From Symbiodinium kawagutii (lineage: Eukaryota; Sar; Dinophyceae; Suessiales; Symbiodiniaceae), in the NCBI GenBank assembly GCA_009767595.1, contig VSDK01010372.1, positions 74,762-138,761 of the forward strand: 64,000 nucleotides of DNA, in the 5' to 3' direction. Below are positions 12,065-22,446 of this stretch, in pieces (within the stretch, counting starts at the first letter, position 1; every line of letters starts with the position of its first letter). Made by a program: the position numbers and the translations under genes. The notes under the pieces are model-generated. The model had not been told where the DNA came from. It worked only from the letters and a program-made list of their open reading frames with translations, and ran no database searches.

Positions 12065-12099
<35 letters not shown>

Positions 12100-12350
12100 G
12101 CATTTTTCACAATCATCAACCATCAGCTACCAACCATGGCCGAATATGATTCACCGTCCAAACCCACCAGCCAACCATCATTAATTACCACTATCAACCA
12201 TTGTCAACCCTGGTTGCTACACATGGGTGCTTCTCAACATGGGGGTACCTCCAGAACATCCATTTTTAACGATCAAGAATCATAAACCCACCATTTTTGG
12301 GGTCCCCTATTCTTCGAAATCACCATATCGCTATGTTTGTTCCCCTCCTG
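11790..12350. other. Intron of gene B with TCA/CCA microsatellite
   Basis: CCATCA low-complexity sequence with a (CCATCA)n/(TCA)n array at about 12,015-12,098. An open frame of 144 codons over this array is a repeat artefact. Confidence 0.7.
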
Positions 12351-12474
12351 ATGTGGCTGCGGGTCAAAACCCCGTACCTCTTGGTCCCTATCATTAACCA
12401 GCTCGTTTTCCCTATAGCTTTGTTGGTGATTATCCCCATGAAATTGGTTGGTTGAGTGCTTGACCCATAGCCAC
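12351..12474. repeat. Foldback element, family F4, next to an exon
   Basis: The ends are TGCGGGTCAAAACCCCGTA and GCTTGACCCATAGCCAC. On the minus strand it begins 17 nt after the splice donor of exon 12,491-12,552. Confidence 0.7.
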
Positions 12475-12490
12475 GTTGATGTTCCATGGC

Positions 12491-12552
12491 CTGTCCTCCA
12501 GGTGCAGGCGCTCAGCCTTTTCTTGCTGGACTTCGAAGCGATGCAAACATAC
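12491..12552 (-). CDS. Gene B exon, coiled-coil-like
   Basis: The exon encodes VCLHRFEVQQEKAERLHLED and follows acceptor CCTCGCAG. A GC donor (ACAG|GCCATGG) leaves two bases that complete an Arg codon with exon 11,149-11,208. The exon is sandwiched between an F1 element about 40 nt upstream and an F4 element 17 nt downstream. The peptide has the spacing of a coiled coil. Confidence 0.65.
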
Positions 12553-12592
12553 CTGCGAGGCTGGGGCCGGTTGGTGTGATGGTGACTACTTG

Positions 12593-12688
12593 GGTATTTC
12601 TCAAAATATGGGACCCCCAAAATGGTTGGTTTAGTGCTACTAAATGACTATAAATGGATGACTAGGGGTACCCCTATTTTGAGAAACC
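12593..12688. repeat. Foldback element, family F1
   Basis: It begins GGGTATTTCTCAAAATATGG and ends CCCCTATTTTGAGAAACC. It is 96 bp long and ends about 40 nt from the exon acceptor at 12,552. Confidence 0.75.
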
Positions 12689-12689
12689 A

Positions 12690-13262
12690 CCACTTGTTAG
12701 TTGGCTGGTTGGTCAATTGGTTGGTTTGTTGATTGGTTAGCTAGTTGGTACGTAAGTTAATTAATTAATAGTCAGTTACTTAGTTGATTTGTTAGTTAGT
12801 CAATTACTTGATTAGCTAGTAGGTGATTTAGTTCGTTAATTTAGTGAGTTCGTTAGTTAGTTATTTGATTAAGTCGTTGCATTAATTAGTTGATTTACTT
12901 AGTGGGTTTGTTCGTTGGTTGGTTACTTACTTAGTTAATTGGTTGATTTAGTCACTTAGTTAGTTTGTTAATTATCTCATGAATTTGTTTATTGAATTAG
13001 TTGATTTAGTTTGTTGGTTAGTTCCTTCGTTTGTTCGTTAGTTGGTTAATTTAGTTACCTACTTAGTTAGTTGGTAAGTAAGTAACTTAGTTGGTTAGCT
13101 AGTTAGTCGGTTAGTGAGTTAGTTGATTGGTTGGGTAGGTGGTTTGTGAGTTAGTTGATTAGTCAGTTGGTTGGGTAGTTGGTTAGTTGGTTAGTGAGAT
13201 AGTTGGTTGGTTAGTTAGTCAATGAATTAATCAATTACTTAATGAATTAATGAGTTGTCTAC
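12690..13262. repeat. Degenerate TTAG/TTGG/TTGA tetranucleotide tract
   Basis: About 570 bp of phrases such as TTAGTTGGTTAGTTAG with many substitutions. No exact telomere-type array (TTTAGGG) is present. Confidence 0.9.
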
Positions 13263-15188
13263 TTGAGTGACCGTTTGCATTGAACGACAAAAAAGGTTCT
13301 GTTACCGACATATGTTAGCTGGTAAATGGTTTCGCTGAAAGCTTAGTCACAACTAACGATGTTGAGGCTGATTAACCATCAATGGTCATCATCGTTGATG
13401 GCAAACTTGCCAAACACCAAAATGGTCATCAAAAGATTGTTAGTAATGACTTGTTGACAAAGCACCAATGGTAACATATAACCTTGATTGGGAGCGGTAG
13501 CCCTTCATGGTTGCTAGTGGGAATAGGAATCAACCAGGAAGAGGGATCGAACAAAGACCGTCTAGTAACATGAGCGATTAGCGAGGGCCCTGGACCGTCA
13601 AAAACGGTTGATGGGTAATGGTATGGGTAACGTATAGGGCTATGCTTGGATGACCCGTTCAAGGTCGACCATGGTTGGTTGGCCATGTCCCCCCTGCACA
13701 CCACGATTGTTCGCTTTTTGTTCAAATCTGGTTCAATTGCGTGGGTCAAAACCCGTGGGATCCTGTCGTGTTGTAATTTTTTCTGTGGTTCTTCACGATT
13801 AATGGCGGTTTTTACTGCTTGGCCACTGACCATCGTGAACCATTATTAGATGCGCGTGGGCAGGTGTTCCAGGCCATGTTTGGCTCAGATAGCAACAGGA
13901 AGAAGCAAGAAGCGAAAGCTGGATTGCTTTGAATGCAGGGGCGTAATATTTTGGCCGAAGCCAAAGCTGCTACTGTGAAGACTTTTTTGATATTGAAAAC
14001 ATACATGAATCATACTTCATTTGACACAAAATATTTGTAACAGCTAAACAGTATTACAATATATTGTTTGAAAATCAACATATACAATATGATCAGCGAT
14101 CATGTTACAACTCACAGAGCTGGATGGAATAATGCTATCGATCAAATGTGAGATGATATTGTGTCAGAGACAGTGGATGAATTTACCAACAATCAAACAA
14201 TGTAATACTATTACAAATAAACTTGAAAAATCAAGATCATACTTTCATAGATTAGACTCATCTAAAAATGATTCATCCATCAAGATAGATATAACATTTA
14301 CCATGTAATAAGATGGTTTCCTGAAAATGATGAATTCAGAATATGCAAAGGATGTTTAATTTCATATTTAATCACACTTATGATATTGAACATATTGATA
14401 GAAAATGGACTGGAATAGTTTATTACCCTTTTGTAAAAAAAATGCATTATCATTCATTTGACCTCTGTCAACAATCATGAGGGATCACTGCTTACCATAG
14501 TCTCGCAACCGGCGACCTTCATCAACCACCGTCTAAATAACAATAGCAGCCATTTAGACTAAAGGGAACCATACCACTTGCGGCAACACAAACATCAAGA
14601 ATCAAATGCACATTTAGCAAATCAAAGCCACAAATAAATATCAATATGCAAAAATATGCAAACATATATCCGTATATGTACCAGCATACAAACACAAAAC
14701 CCTCACCAAACGTCTCACTCCGCCGGGTGCCTGATGCCACCAGGCAGTCCAAAGGTCCTGGTGCGATTTGAAATCTGGAATTCCGACCCATCTCGCGATC
14801 GAGATTCCCCCCCTCCCACGACGAAGAGTTTAACAGCTAAACGGGATGTTCGATTGGATAGTTGACAGCCGCATGGGTTAATCCAAGATGGATACTTAAG
14901 AATTTGCATAACGTTTCACAGTTTCTTGGGGTGTTGGAACGGAGTTGGTAGAGGAAGGCTTTCAAAACGCACCCAACAACAAGGAGAACAACAACTGCAC
15001 TATCATAACCACTGAAGGGTAATTTTGTACAGCCTTAATCAGCCCAAAACCTGACCCACCCAATGTTTGTATACCAACTTTGTAGTATCAATCATGATAA
15101 CTATTGATATGAGCTGTCCGTCACTTATTGGCTCATGATTCTGCGTGATAGTCAGCAACCAGCACGCTTGATCATAGCCCTACGCAAC
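13263..15188. other. Intron of gene B, no confident exon
   Basis: An AT-rich patch (13,980-14,470) is compositionally unlike its neighbours. An island at 14,700-14,880 has a minus-strand frame (GGGESRSRDGSEFQIS) but no consistent splice signals. Part of an F4-like end (GTGGGTCAAAACCCGTGGGA) lies near 13,740. Confidence 0.4.
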
Positions 15189-15308
15189 CGTTTGGAACTG
15201 TTCAATAGAGGCAGTGAGGTCATAGGTGGCCACTTGGTAGCGGGGTCCAACCTCAGCTCCTTCCTGGACAGCACTTGGCACTTCGAGGCTGTCATCCTTG
15301 ATGAAACC
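15189..15308 (-). CDS. Gene B exon, 40 codons
   Basis: The exon encodes GFIKDDSLEVPSAVQEGAEV then GPRYQVATYDLTASIEQ. It lies between acceptor ACTACCAG and donor GTTGCG. It begins and ends in phase 0, as do its neighbours at 16,352 and 17,895. Codon third positions are mainly G/C. No known domain was recognised. Confidence 0.7.
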
Positions 15309-16351
15309 CTGGTAGTGGGGCCAGGCCCATCATTAGCGATGCTTCGACCTAACCAGCACGAAAACCAAGCCAATCATCATGAACAATCATGAGCCATGAT
15401 CAGTTGGCATTTACTCATCATCTGCCATCATTAACCGGCATTAGCACTTATGAGCAATCATTGGCTCCCATTACCGAACAATCACACATCATGAGCCAAC
15501 GTTAACAACCGTCAATCATCGTTTACAAAAAAACATAGGCAGTAACAAAAATAACCAGCCAGTACTCACAATCATCAACCATCATTTTACCAGCTGGGTC
15601 AACTTTCCTTGATGGCTGCTAGTGGCTACGTCCCTTCTCAGACTGGTCAGCAAGCACTACAAATTACTAACCATGAATGACCCATCGTTATTCATGATTC
15701 ACTATGAATAGCCATTAGTAACCGCCATCAATCATCAATCATCCACTGGTCCCCAACCATCAACCATCAAGGAAGTATGAATCTACCCATCATTGTCCGC
15801 CATCCGGTGGCTAACGGACCATTCACCAGCAGTTAAAAGACCATCATCCATCATTAACAATAATGAAACATCATTAATGCCAACCCTGGATTGACAATTT
15901 CCTGGTTGATTGATAGGGGGCATCATCCATCATCAACACTGAATCATCCATTTGGTTACACCACTCCTTGTAGCTTCTGGCCTTGCTCCCCGTCTCTGGG
16001 CTCCTTACCTCCCTCAATATCGAATCGTAATGATAATAGTCATCATGATAATGAATCATCACCACAATACTTGTCAATTATGATGATAATAATGATCCTA
16101 AAATGAATCTTAGTGGATTATGGTTAATTACCATAGATCATAATGATAATTGTCATCATTATCATGAATCTTCATCGATACTTGTTTGTCAATGATTGTT
16201 CAATAATCAAATCTTAGCCGATCTCTATTAATGAATCATCATCAGAATGATCATCGTCAACTTTTATCTTTCTCAGCCCTTATGAGCCAACCACACGTGC
16301 CACTCATCACGTCAACTTTTATCTTACTTAGCCGTTATGAACCACTACTAC

Positions 16352-16444
16352 CCACAACCACAGCCGTGCCAGGCTCTCCTTGAGCCGGGCGAAGTCGATG
16401 GTCTTGGAGCTGTGGTTCACCACCCGGTCCTTCACACGCAAAGC
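16352..16444 (-). CDS. Gene B exon, about 31 codons
   Basis: The exon encodes ALRVKDRVVNHSSKTIDF then ARLKESLAR after acceptor GTGCCAG. The right end could be a GT donor after LWLW or a GC donor just after the last Arg. The frame is strongly G/C at third positions. Confidence 0.65.
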
Positions 16445-17639
16445 CTGGCACCGCGGGAAGGTCACGGGGAGAAGGGATGGTGGTGATGGATGTTGCTTGA
16501 TGACGAGTCATGGCCAATGATGGTTCATAGTGATGGTCGATGATGGTTGCTGATGATGGTTAATAATGGTTAGTAATGGTCGATGATGGTCGATGATGGT
16601 TGCTGATGATGGATGATGGTTGGTGTTTTAGCCATAATGACTCAGCCTCGCCCCTGTTGGCGACCAACGATTTCATCCTGACAGTTCATCATATGGAAAA
16701 GGCAATATTACTTGATATCCCAAACATTCACTATCATCAGCCATCAACATCAAGCAACTTTCACCAATCATCAACCCCCCAAAACAGCCAGTCTTCAAAA
16801 GATCAGCAATATCAGCCATGAAGAACCGCTATCAACAATCCGCCATCATTGCATCACCGGTCAACAATTCACCACTATCAACAAGTAGAGCATGGCTACT
16901 AATGGTGGTTATTCGTTGATATTTGTCAATGACCACCTGTCATTTCCTTCCATTTAACTTAGTTTTCATCAATGCTACCCACTAATATATGCTGGCAATT
17001 GATGCGTAGAGAATGTTGATGATGTTAAGCTATGGGAAAGGATGGTAAATAACCGCTTCCGGCGCTTAAGAAATTAATCCACATTACGAAATACAGGTTG
17101 AAATTGGGCCATGGGGTCAATGAATATCGGTTTTGCATTTTTTGGGACAATGACCAACAGCAATGACCGCGTACATGCCAAACATACACAGTTGCACGGA
17201 TGTATGTGTATAACCTGCGCATAACACGAATGATTTTTACAATTTGCGTGCCCCCATGTAGCCCCATTTGCCCCCACATTCTCAAAGGGGAAAGCACCCA
17301 AACTAAAAGGCAGACTGCACACCCAACTCAATTCATCACGGACATGTTAGCCATGATTGGTGGATGACCGCTAATCATCAGCGCCTACTGGTACTGGTTG
17401 GGTGAGCCATCGAATGCCTATCATGCTTCCTAGCAGCTAGTTTAGGCCACTACTTGTGCAACTTGTCTCAATGGTTGCAATTTTCACCAACGAGATTGCC
17501 ATCATTGACTAAAGTCAGCCAGAAGTCGCAATGGCTGACTGGTAGTGGATCCTAGACGGGATGTAGCTTTTGGTTGCGACGTTTGCTGTCAGGCTGTCAG
17601 GCTATAGCCAGACAAGAATGCGTATTCGCACCAATTGAT

Positions 17640-17800
17640 TTTAGGAATAGGCAAGTTTCCTCTTCCGTAAATTTGCTCGGATCTGCCAAGATTGTTCTTG
17701 CGCGTTGCCCGGAGGGTGACTGCCGCATCGACTTCCAGGACCAGGGAGGGCAGTTCTTTTGGGCTCAGCTTTCGGCTTTTCAAACTGGCAAAAGCCAAGG
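17640..17800 (-). CDS. Possible gene B exon, frame uncertain
   Basis: A long pyrimidine tract (TTTCTCTTTCGCCTTTGCC) ends in a good acceptor. Downstream all three minus frames and one plus frame are open, so the coding frame cannot be fixed. The best-looking frame contains LPSLVLEVDAAVTLRATRKN. Confidence 0.3.
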
Positions 17801-17894
17801 CAAAGGCGAAAGAGAAAGCTGACAAACATAGATTCTTGGATTGTTAGATCATAGTACACCTCTTGCACTGGACAAGCCTTGGAAAAAACCCTAC

Positions 17895-18014
17895 ATGTGC
17901 ATTGCAATGGAGCATCACGGCGGTGCTATCCGACACCAGTCGTTGACCCACCAGGACCAGCTCGCCAAGAATCGCAGCTGAAGCGTTCGGTGCCACGCCA
18001 AGGGGTTCCCAAGC
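17895..18014 (-). CDS. Gene B exon, 40 codons
   Basis: The exon encodes AWEPLGVAPNASAAILGELV, then LVGQRLVSDSTAVMLHCNAH. It starts after GGGTTTGAG and ends at donor GTAGGG. It is phase 0 at both ends, agreeing with the exons on either side. The composition suggests a folded hydrophobic segment rather than coiled coil. Confidence 0.6.
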
Positions 18015-18863
18015 CTCAAACCCAAAGCAAGGCCCAATCATAGTGAATGTAAGCTACCCCCTGGACGGCTGCCGTCGCCCTTTACGGAAACTGCCCTGCA
18101 GCCTCTGCCGAAAGCTCCGTGGCCCTAAGCCAATGGTGGTTCATAGAATATAGTGGTCATGGTGGTAAACTGCTCATCGCCATTGAACGAAATCATTGAT
18201 CATTGGTTAATAAAGCCATCAGTTGTGACTGTTGCTGACCAGTAACAAACCAAAACGAAACATTTCAAGGTGTAGTCCACTCTTGGTTGGCCAGCCGTTG
18301 TGTTAAACTCATAGGGGCCAGCTTGTTGTGAACCGCGGAGCCCCCGTGGTGATGCTCAAAAATCAGCTTCATCAGCTAACATCAGCGAATGAAAACCATA
18401 AGCCTCGCGCATGGTTGGTAGCGACAGCATTGTTAGCCCACCCTCTTAACCACCCGAAGAATCAGCTCGGTGGCTCGCCTGTGGCAGCTGCGCAACTGCC
18501 AATGTCCATTGATGCTGCCTTTAAGATAAAGACCAATCATTTTCTCGCCTATCAACTAACCCTGTCCTTGGATTATCAACCGTTGTCGACAATTGTTCAT
18601 GAGATAAGAAGAACGAAGATACATGGGTTGTTCTTTCTGTTGCTGAAGTTGGTCCGTATTCTTTAGTAAACACGATTACTAACAAACATGGCTGTTGGGC
18701 TGCAGTAAGGGAATTGGCAATTCATCGCCATAGCCGTTCATTGCGCATCATGGATCATTGATAGCCATAGATAACTACTGTAACAATTTCCCAACCAATC
18801 CCGTCATCCCCTTGTCATCCCCCATGAGTCGGCGTCACGCCTACTGCCCCGCCACCCCGGCAC

Positions 18864-18887
18864 CTTCTTCTTGTGGATCTCGGTGTC
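18864..18887 (-). CDS. Gene B micro-exon, 8 codons
   Basis: The 24-nt exon encodes DTEIHKKK between acceptor CATCCAG and donor GTGCCG. It is phase 0 at both ends. The open frame continues past the donor, so it could be longer. Confidence 0.45.
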
Positions 18888-19510
18888 CTGGATGAAAGCA
18901 GGGCAAAGTTGCCACAGTTCATAAACTGTGGAGACTGGTGGCTCATGAACGGTTTTTCCTTATGATGTACGTTGTTGACATGTGCATGGCAAGTGAAAAT
19001 AGCGAATAATCATTTAACCATCAACTAACCATCAATGCAGCATTGCCTGTTGAAATTCACATTCCTTAGCCATTCATGACCCAATATTAACCATTATTCA
19101 AAACCAGTAGCATGGTTAAGGGTTTAATTCAGCATCAATCAGCATTGAAAACCATCATTCAGCATAAATTGATCACGAATCACTACCATCAATTCATCAC
19201 TGATCACGCATAGCATCCAAGTTAGCATCAATTGAATGATTCCAACTAACCATCAACTAGCCAACCACTTACCATCAACTAAGCATCCATGAACTGAGCA
19301 TGATCCAGCATCAACCATCAACTAATCCTCAATTAACCACTAATCACGTGGTGAATGGATGATTCCAACTAAACCATCATCGTGATGGAATGATTCCAAC
19401 TAGCCATCAGTGAACCACTGCAGGTGACAATCTCATGCCTAAAGCATGCCTCGTTCATCTTTTGGTAAAACCCGCAATGTAAAATCACTAGCCATCAATT
19501 AACCATAATA

Positions 19511-19602
19511 GGTTGGTGGTTTCAACCCCATTGAGAAACAATAGTCAACCAACCATTTGTTAATAGTTATCAAGGACAATAAAACATCTTCAAAACCACC
19601 AA
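19511..19602. repeat. Foldback element, family F2
   Basis: It starts GGTTGGTGGTTTCAACCCC and ends CTTCAAAACCACC. Confidence 0.75.
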
Positions 19603-19642
19603 GCACATCACTAAACATTATCATGGAAACACATTGGTTAAC

Positions 19643-19772
19643 CCTTGTAACTGGTAGAAATCACTTTAATTAGATGAGTTATAAACCAACTAACCTAGTA
19701 GCTAAGCCTTTTTTTCGCCTGGTAGAAATCCCCCCAGGTAACCCTAGCAGTTGAGGGCCCACTTGGTACCCT
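19643..19772. repeat. Foldback element, family F3 (diverged)
   Basis: It contains ACTGGTAGAAATCAC, GAGTTATAAACCAACTAACC and ends GAGGGCCCACTTGGTAC. Confidence 0.55.
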
Positions 19773-19804
19773 CAGTGACGGTTCCCCATGGCCCGTAACG
19801 GGAC

Positions 19805-19900
19805 GGGTGGCAGCGCCTTCTCCAACTGCTGCTTGGCCTTGGCGACTGCCAGCAGCTCTGCAGCGGTGGACAGGTTCAAGCGCTTCACGTGGGACCTGGG
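19805..19900 (-). CDS. Gene B exon, 32 codons
   Basis: The exon encodes PRSHVKRLNLSTAAELLAVA then KAKQQLEKALPP. It follows a strong acceptor CATTCCTTGCAG and ends at GTCCCG. It is phase 0 at both ends. The alanine/lysine/glutamine-rich part is helical. Confidence 0.65.
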
Positions 19901-20439
19901 CTGCAAGGAATGGTGGAAAATCAGGTGCTTAATAAGTGGATAATACGTGGTTAATAGGTGGTTAGTAGGTGGTTTACTGGTGGTTGATAGGTGGTTCATA
20001 GGTTCTGAACAAGTGGATAATATGTGGTTTCTTGTGGTGAATAGGTGGTTAGTAGATGGTTAATAGGTGGTTAATGGGTGGTTGATAGGTGGTTAATGAT
20101 TGTTAATGGTGGTGTTAATCATGGTTTACCATCATTAAAAATCAACACCTATGAATCAACCATGATTCCTTGGTGAAAGATTCATTGGTGATGGTTGACG
20201 GTGGTTGGTGATGGTTACATGATGATTCGATGATGGTTTAATAACGTTTCTTGGGTGAGACATATTTCATGAACCTAGTGTAACAACCGTCCCATCACAA
20301 GCATTCTTGATTGGCAGTGGATCCCCATGGTAACACAACACTGATAACTGACCATTGCTGATACTACTTCGGTATGACCAATAATCCAATTCTTCTTCAA
20401 TGAACTTCCATCTGGTCTTCCCAACTTAGTGCCGGAACA

Positions 20440-20551
20440 TCACATTTTTGCGCTGATGCGGATGTTGATGAGGGTCAAATATAAATTCTGTGATACGGAC
20501 AACTTCACGTAGGCAACTCCCTGGTAGCAGGGCACGGGATATCCCTGGTTC
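20440..20551 (-). CDS. Gene B exon, possibly terminal
   Basis: The exon encodes NQGYPVPCYQGVAYVKLSVS then QNLYLTLINIRISAKM before a TGA (20,442-20,440). G/C at third positions continues up to the stop, which favours a true C-terminus. An internal GT donor after VKLS would instead allow splicing on to exon 19,805-19,900 in phase. All three minus frames are open over part of this island. Confidence 0.45.
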
Positions 20552-20878
20552 CTGGCCTTGCTCTCTTCCAACCAGCATCCCCGTGTCCTATGTCCCATGA
20601 GCGCATGATATGATCCTCCCACGGCTCGGTTCACCATGGCTAGTACCACAGGTGAGTGCCATTTTTAGAATGGCTTGAAACTATGGTTACTAAGCACTTA
20701 CTGACTAAGGTATTAACCATTGCTAACCATCATCGACCGTCGTTAACAATTATTAACTATTATTGACAATTTTCAACCATGACTAGCAATTATCAACCAT
20801 CACAAAACCATGATTAACCATCATTCACCATCATCAACCATTACTGACCGTTGACCATTCTTACCCACCATCATTAAC

Positions 20879-20967
20879 CATTGTTTCGTGGATCCTGGTC
20901 CCTGGTGGCTTCTCCGGGTCTCCGGGCCAAGCCAAGAAATGCCGCTGCAGCTCTTGTCGAAAGACGC
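20879..20967 (-). CDS. Gene B exon
   Basis: The exon encodes ASFDKSCSGISWLGPETRRS followed by HQGPG. It begins after AACTGCGGAACCAG and ends at GTTAAT. Two plus-strand frames are also open here, so the strand rests on context and phase. Confidence 0.45.
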
Positions 20968-21141
20968 CTGGTTCCGCAGTTCCAACGGGCGGTCATGATT
21001 GGTGGGTAGTTGAATGGTGGTTGAATGGTGCCTGAATGGTGGTTAATGGTGGTTAATAGGTGGTTATATAACATGTGGTTAATCGTGGTTCATGTTCAAT
21101 GGTGGTTTGAGGGGGGGTGGTCTAATCATTCGTCACTGTGG

Positions 21142-21263
21142 TTGCTTGGATGTGCATTCCTGCTAAGTGGCTACTAACCATGATAGGGGTTCGTTCATCT
21201 ACATTACAGGGCAATATACCATAGCTACACCGCTGTTGAAACCCCAGCTGCACATCCAAGTAG
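21142..21263. repeat. Foldback element, family F5
   Basis: The termini TTGCTTGGATGTGCATTCC and CAGCTGCACATCCAAGTAG are inverted copies. Confidence 0.7.
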
Positions 21264-21409
21264 TCACTAAGGATGTTTAAAAAGTGGCTAATGATTCGGT
21301 CTACCAAATCACCAATCATTTTCACCTCATTGGTTTAGTGGCAAGCTATCACTAAGCATCGAACTAATCGTGGCAAAGAGTTGTTCTTTGATGGCTGATC
21401 AACAAACAC

Positions 21410-21514
21410 CAGTGATCTACAGCTGCTGAGCTGTTCGGGGTGCACCGCCCTCCGATGGAGCGTGGGGAACCTCGATGACTCTGACAGATCTGCCGCGACA
21501 CCAAGGCTCAACCG
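21410..21514 (-). CDS. Gene B exon, 35 codons
   Basis: The exon encodes RLSLGVAADLSESSRFPTLH then RRAVHPEQLSSCRSL. It lies between acceptor CTACCAGCAG and donor GTGTTTG. It is phase 0 at both ends, as required by exon 21,942-22,023. Confidence 0.55.
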
Positions 21515-21941
21515 CTGCTGGTAGATCCACACAAGTCACAGAGTCTCCAGCGCCAGATCTTGGATAATCCCAAAGCTGAGCTGGCGTCAAGGAAAATCTT
21601 ATAAAGAATTGGCTTCACTACTTCAACGAGTAGTGATTTTCAAACAATGAGTTTCCTGCAATGATGAATGCTTTCACTAGTTGATAGTGTCAAAGAACGA
21701 CTGATGAATGCAACCAGATGAAGCGTTACAACTTGCAGCTTGCTGCCCGTTCATTCATGGTCTAGTTCCTTTCAAGCCATTCGTGCTTGTAAGCAAGTGG
21801 TTGTGAAACTACCTCTAGCTGAACCAATTGAACCAGTTCAATCCAAAGCTTTCAGCAAACGATCTACTATTCCGATCAATAGTCCGCCAACAACTTGATA
21901 TGTTCAGGCCTTGGTTGCTTGTCACGCCCTGCTATCTTCAC

Positions 21942-22023
21942 CGGCTCAAGCATAAGTGTTGATGAATGCAACCTTGATGTGTCATCGACCAATGCCACCA
22001 GCTGTGCCTTTGAGAAATCGCTC
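21942..22023 (-). CDS. Gene B exon, 27 codons
   Basis: The exon encodes SDFSKAQLVALVDDTSRL then HSSTLMLEP. It follows AAGAACCCAG and ends at donor GTGAAG. Its leading base completes an Arg codon with the micro-exon at 22,208-22,236. The frame stays open further, through KIAGRDKQPRPEHIKLLADY. Confidence 0.6.
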
Positions 22024-22083
22024 CTGGGTTCTTTGGTGCAACCTCAGCGACACTTGAGTCAATGCCATAAGTGCCCACGACGG

Positions 22084-22123
22084 ATGGAGGATGAGGTTGA
22101 GGTTGAGGATGAGGATGAGGATG

Positions 22124-22158
<35 letters not shown>

Positions 22159-22172
22159 CATCATCATCATCA
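22084..22172. repeat. Microsatellite with strand inversion, (GATGAG)(GAT)n(ATC)n
   Basis: GAGGAT units pass into pure GAT, then switch at ATGATCATCATC to the complementary ATC array, making a near-perfect inverted repeat. Open frames of poly-D, poly-H and poly-I over it are artefacts. Confidence 0.95.
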
Positions 22173-22207
22173 CTACTATGGATGAGCCCATTGTCTTGCC
22201 GAGCCAC

Positions 22208-22236
22208 CTGTGCTTGGTCAAACCTTGTGCATGGAC
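22208..22236 (-). CDS. Gene B micro-exon
   Basis: The 29-nt exon encodes VHAQGLTKH between CCATGCCCAG and donor GTGGCT. Its phase agrees with exons 25,220-25,274 and 21,942-22,023. A second minus frame is also open. Confidence 0.45.
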
Positions 22237-22346
22237 CTGGGCATGGCGGTTTCGGCCAGCCCTCATAGTGTTCTGCTTCTGGAGCGTGGTAAGTGGAAGT
22301 TCGAAACATAGAAAGTGGTGGGTTGGTTTTGATTCGTGTGATCATT

Positions 22347-22446
22347 GACTGGCTAGTGGTTTCAAACCCTATGAAAAATATTAGTCAACCAACAATTTGG
22401 AAATAGTTACTAGGAAAGATAAAGCATGGTTAAAACCACCAACCAG
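22347..22446. repeat. Foldback element, family F2
   Basis: The ends are CTGGCTAGTGGTTTCAAACCC and GGTTAAAACCACCAACCAG. Confidence 0.7.

Noticed and set aside
12690..13262. Interstitial telomere
   Set aside because: No run of an exact telomeric heptamer or hexamer. The units are mixed tetranucleotides.
21895..22348. Open frames with poly-D, poly-H, poly-M and poly-I runs
   Set aside because: They cross the GAT/ATC microsatellite in four frames. Only the flanking islands have splice signals.
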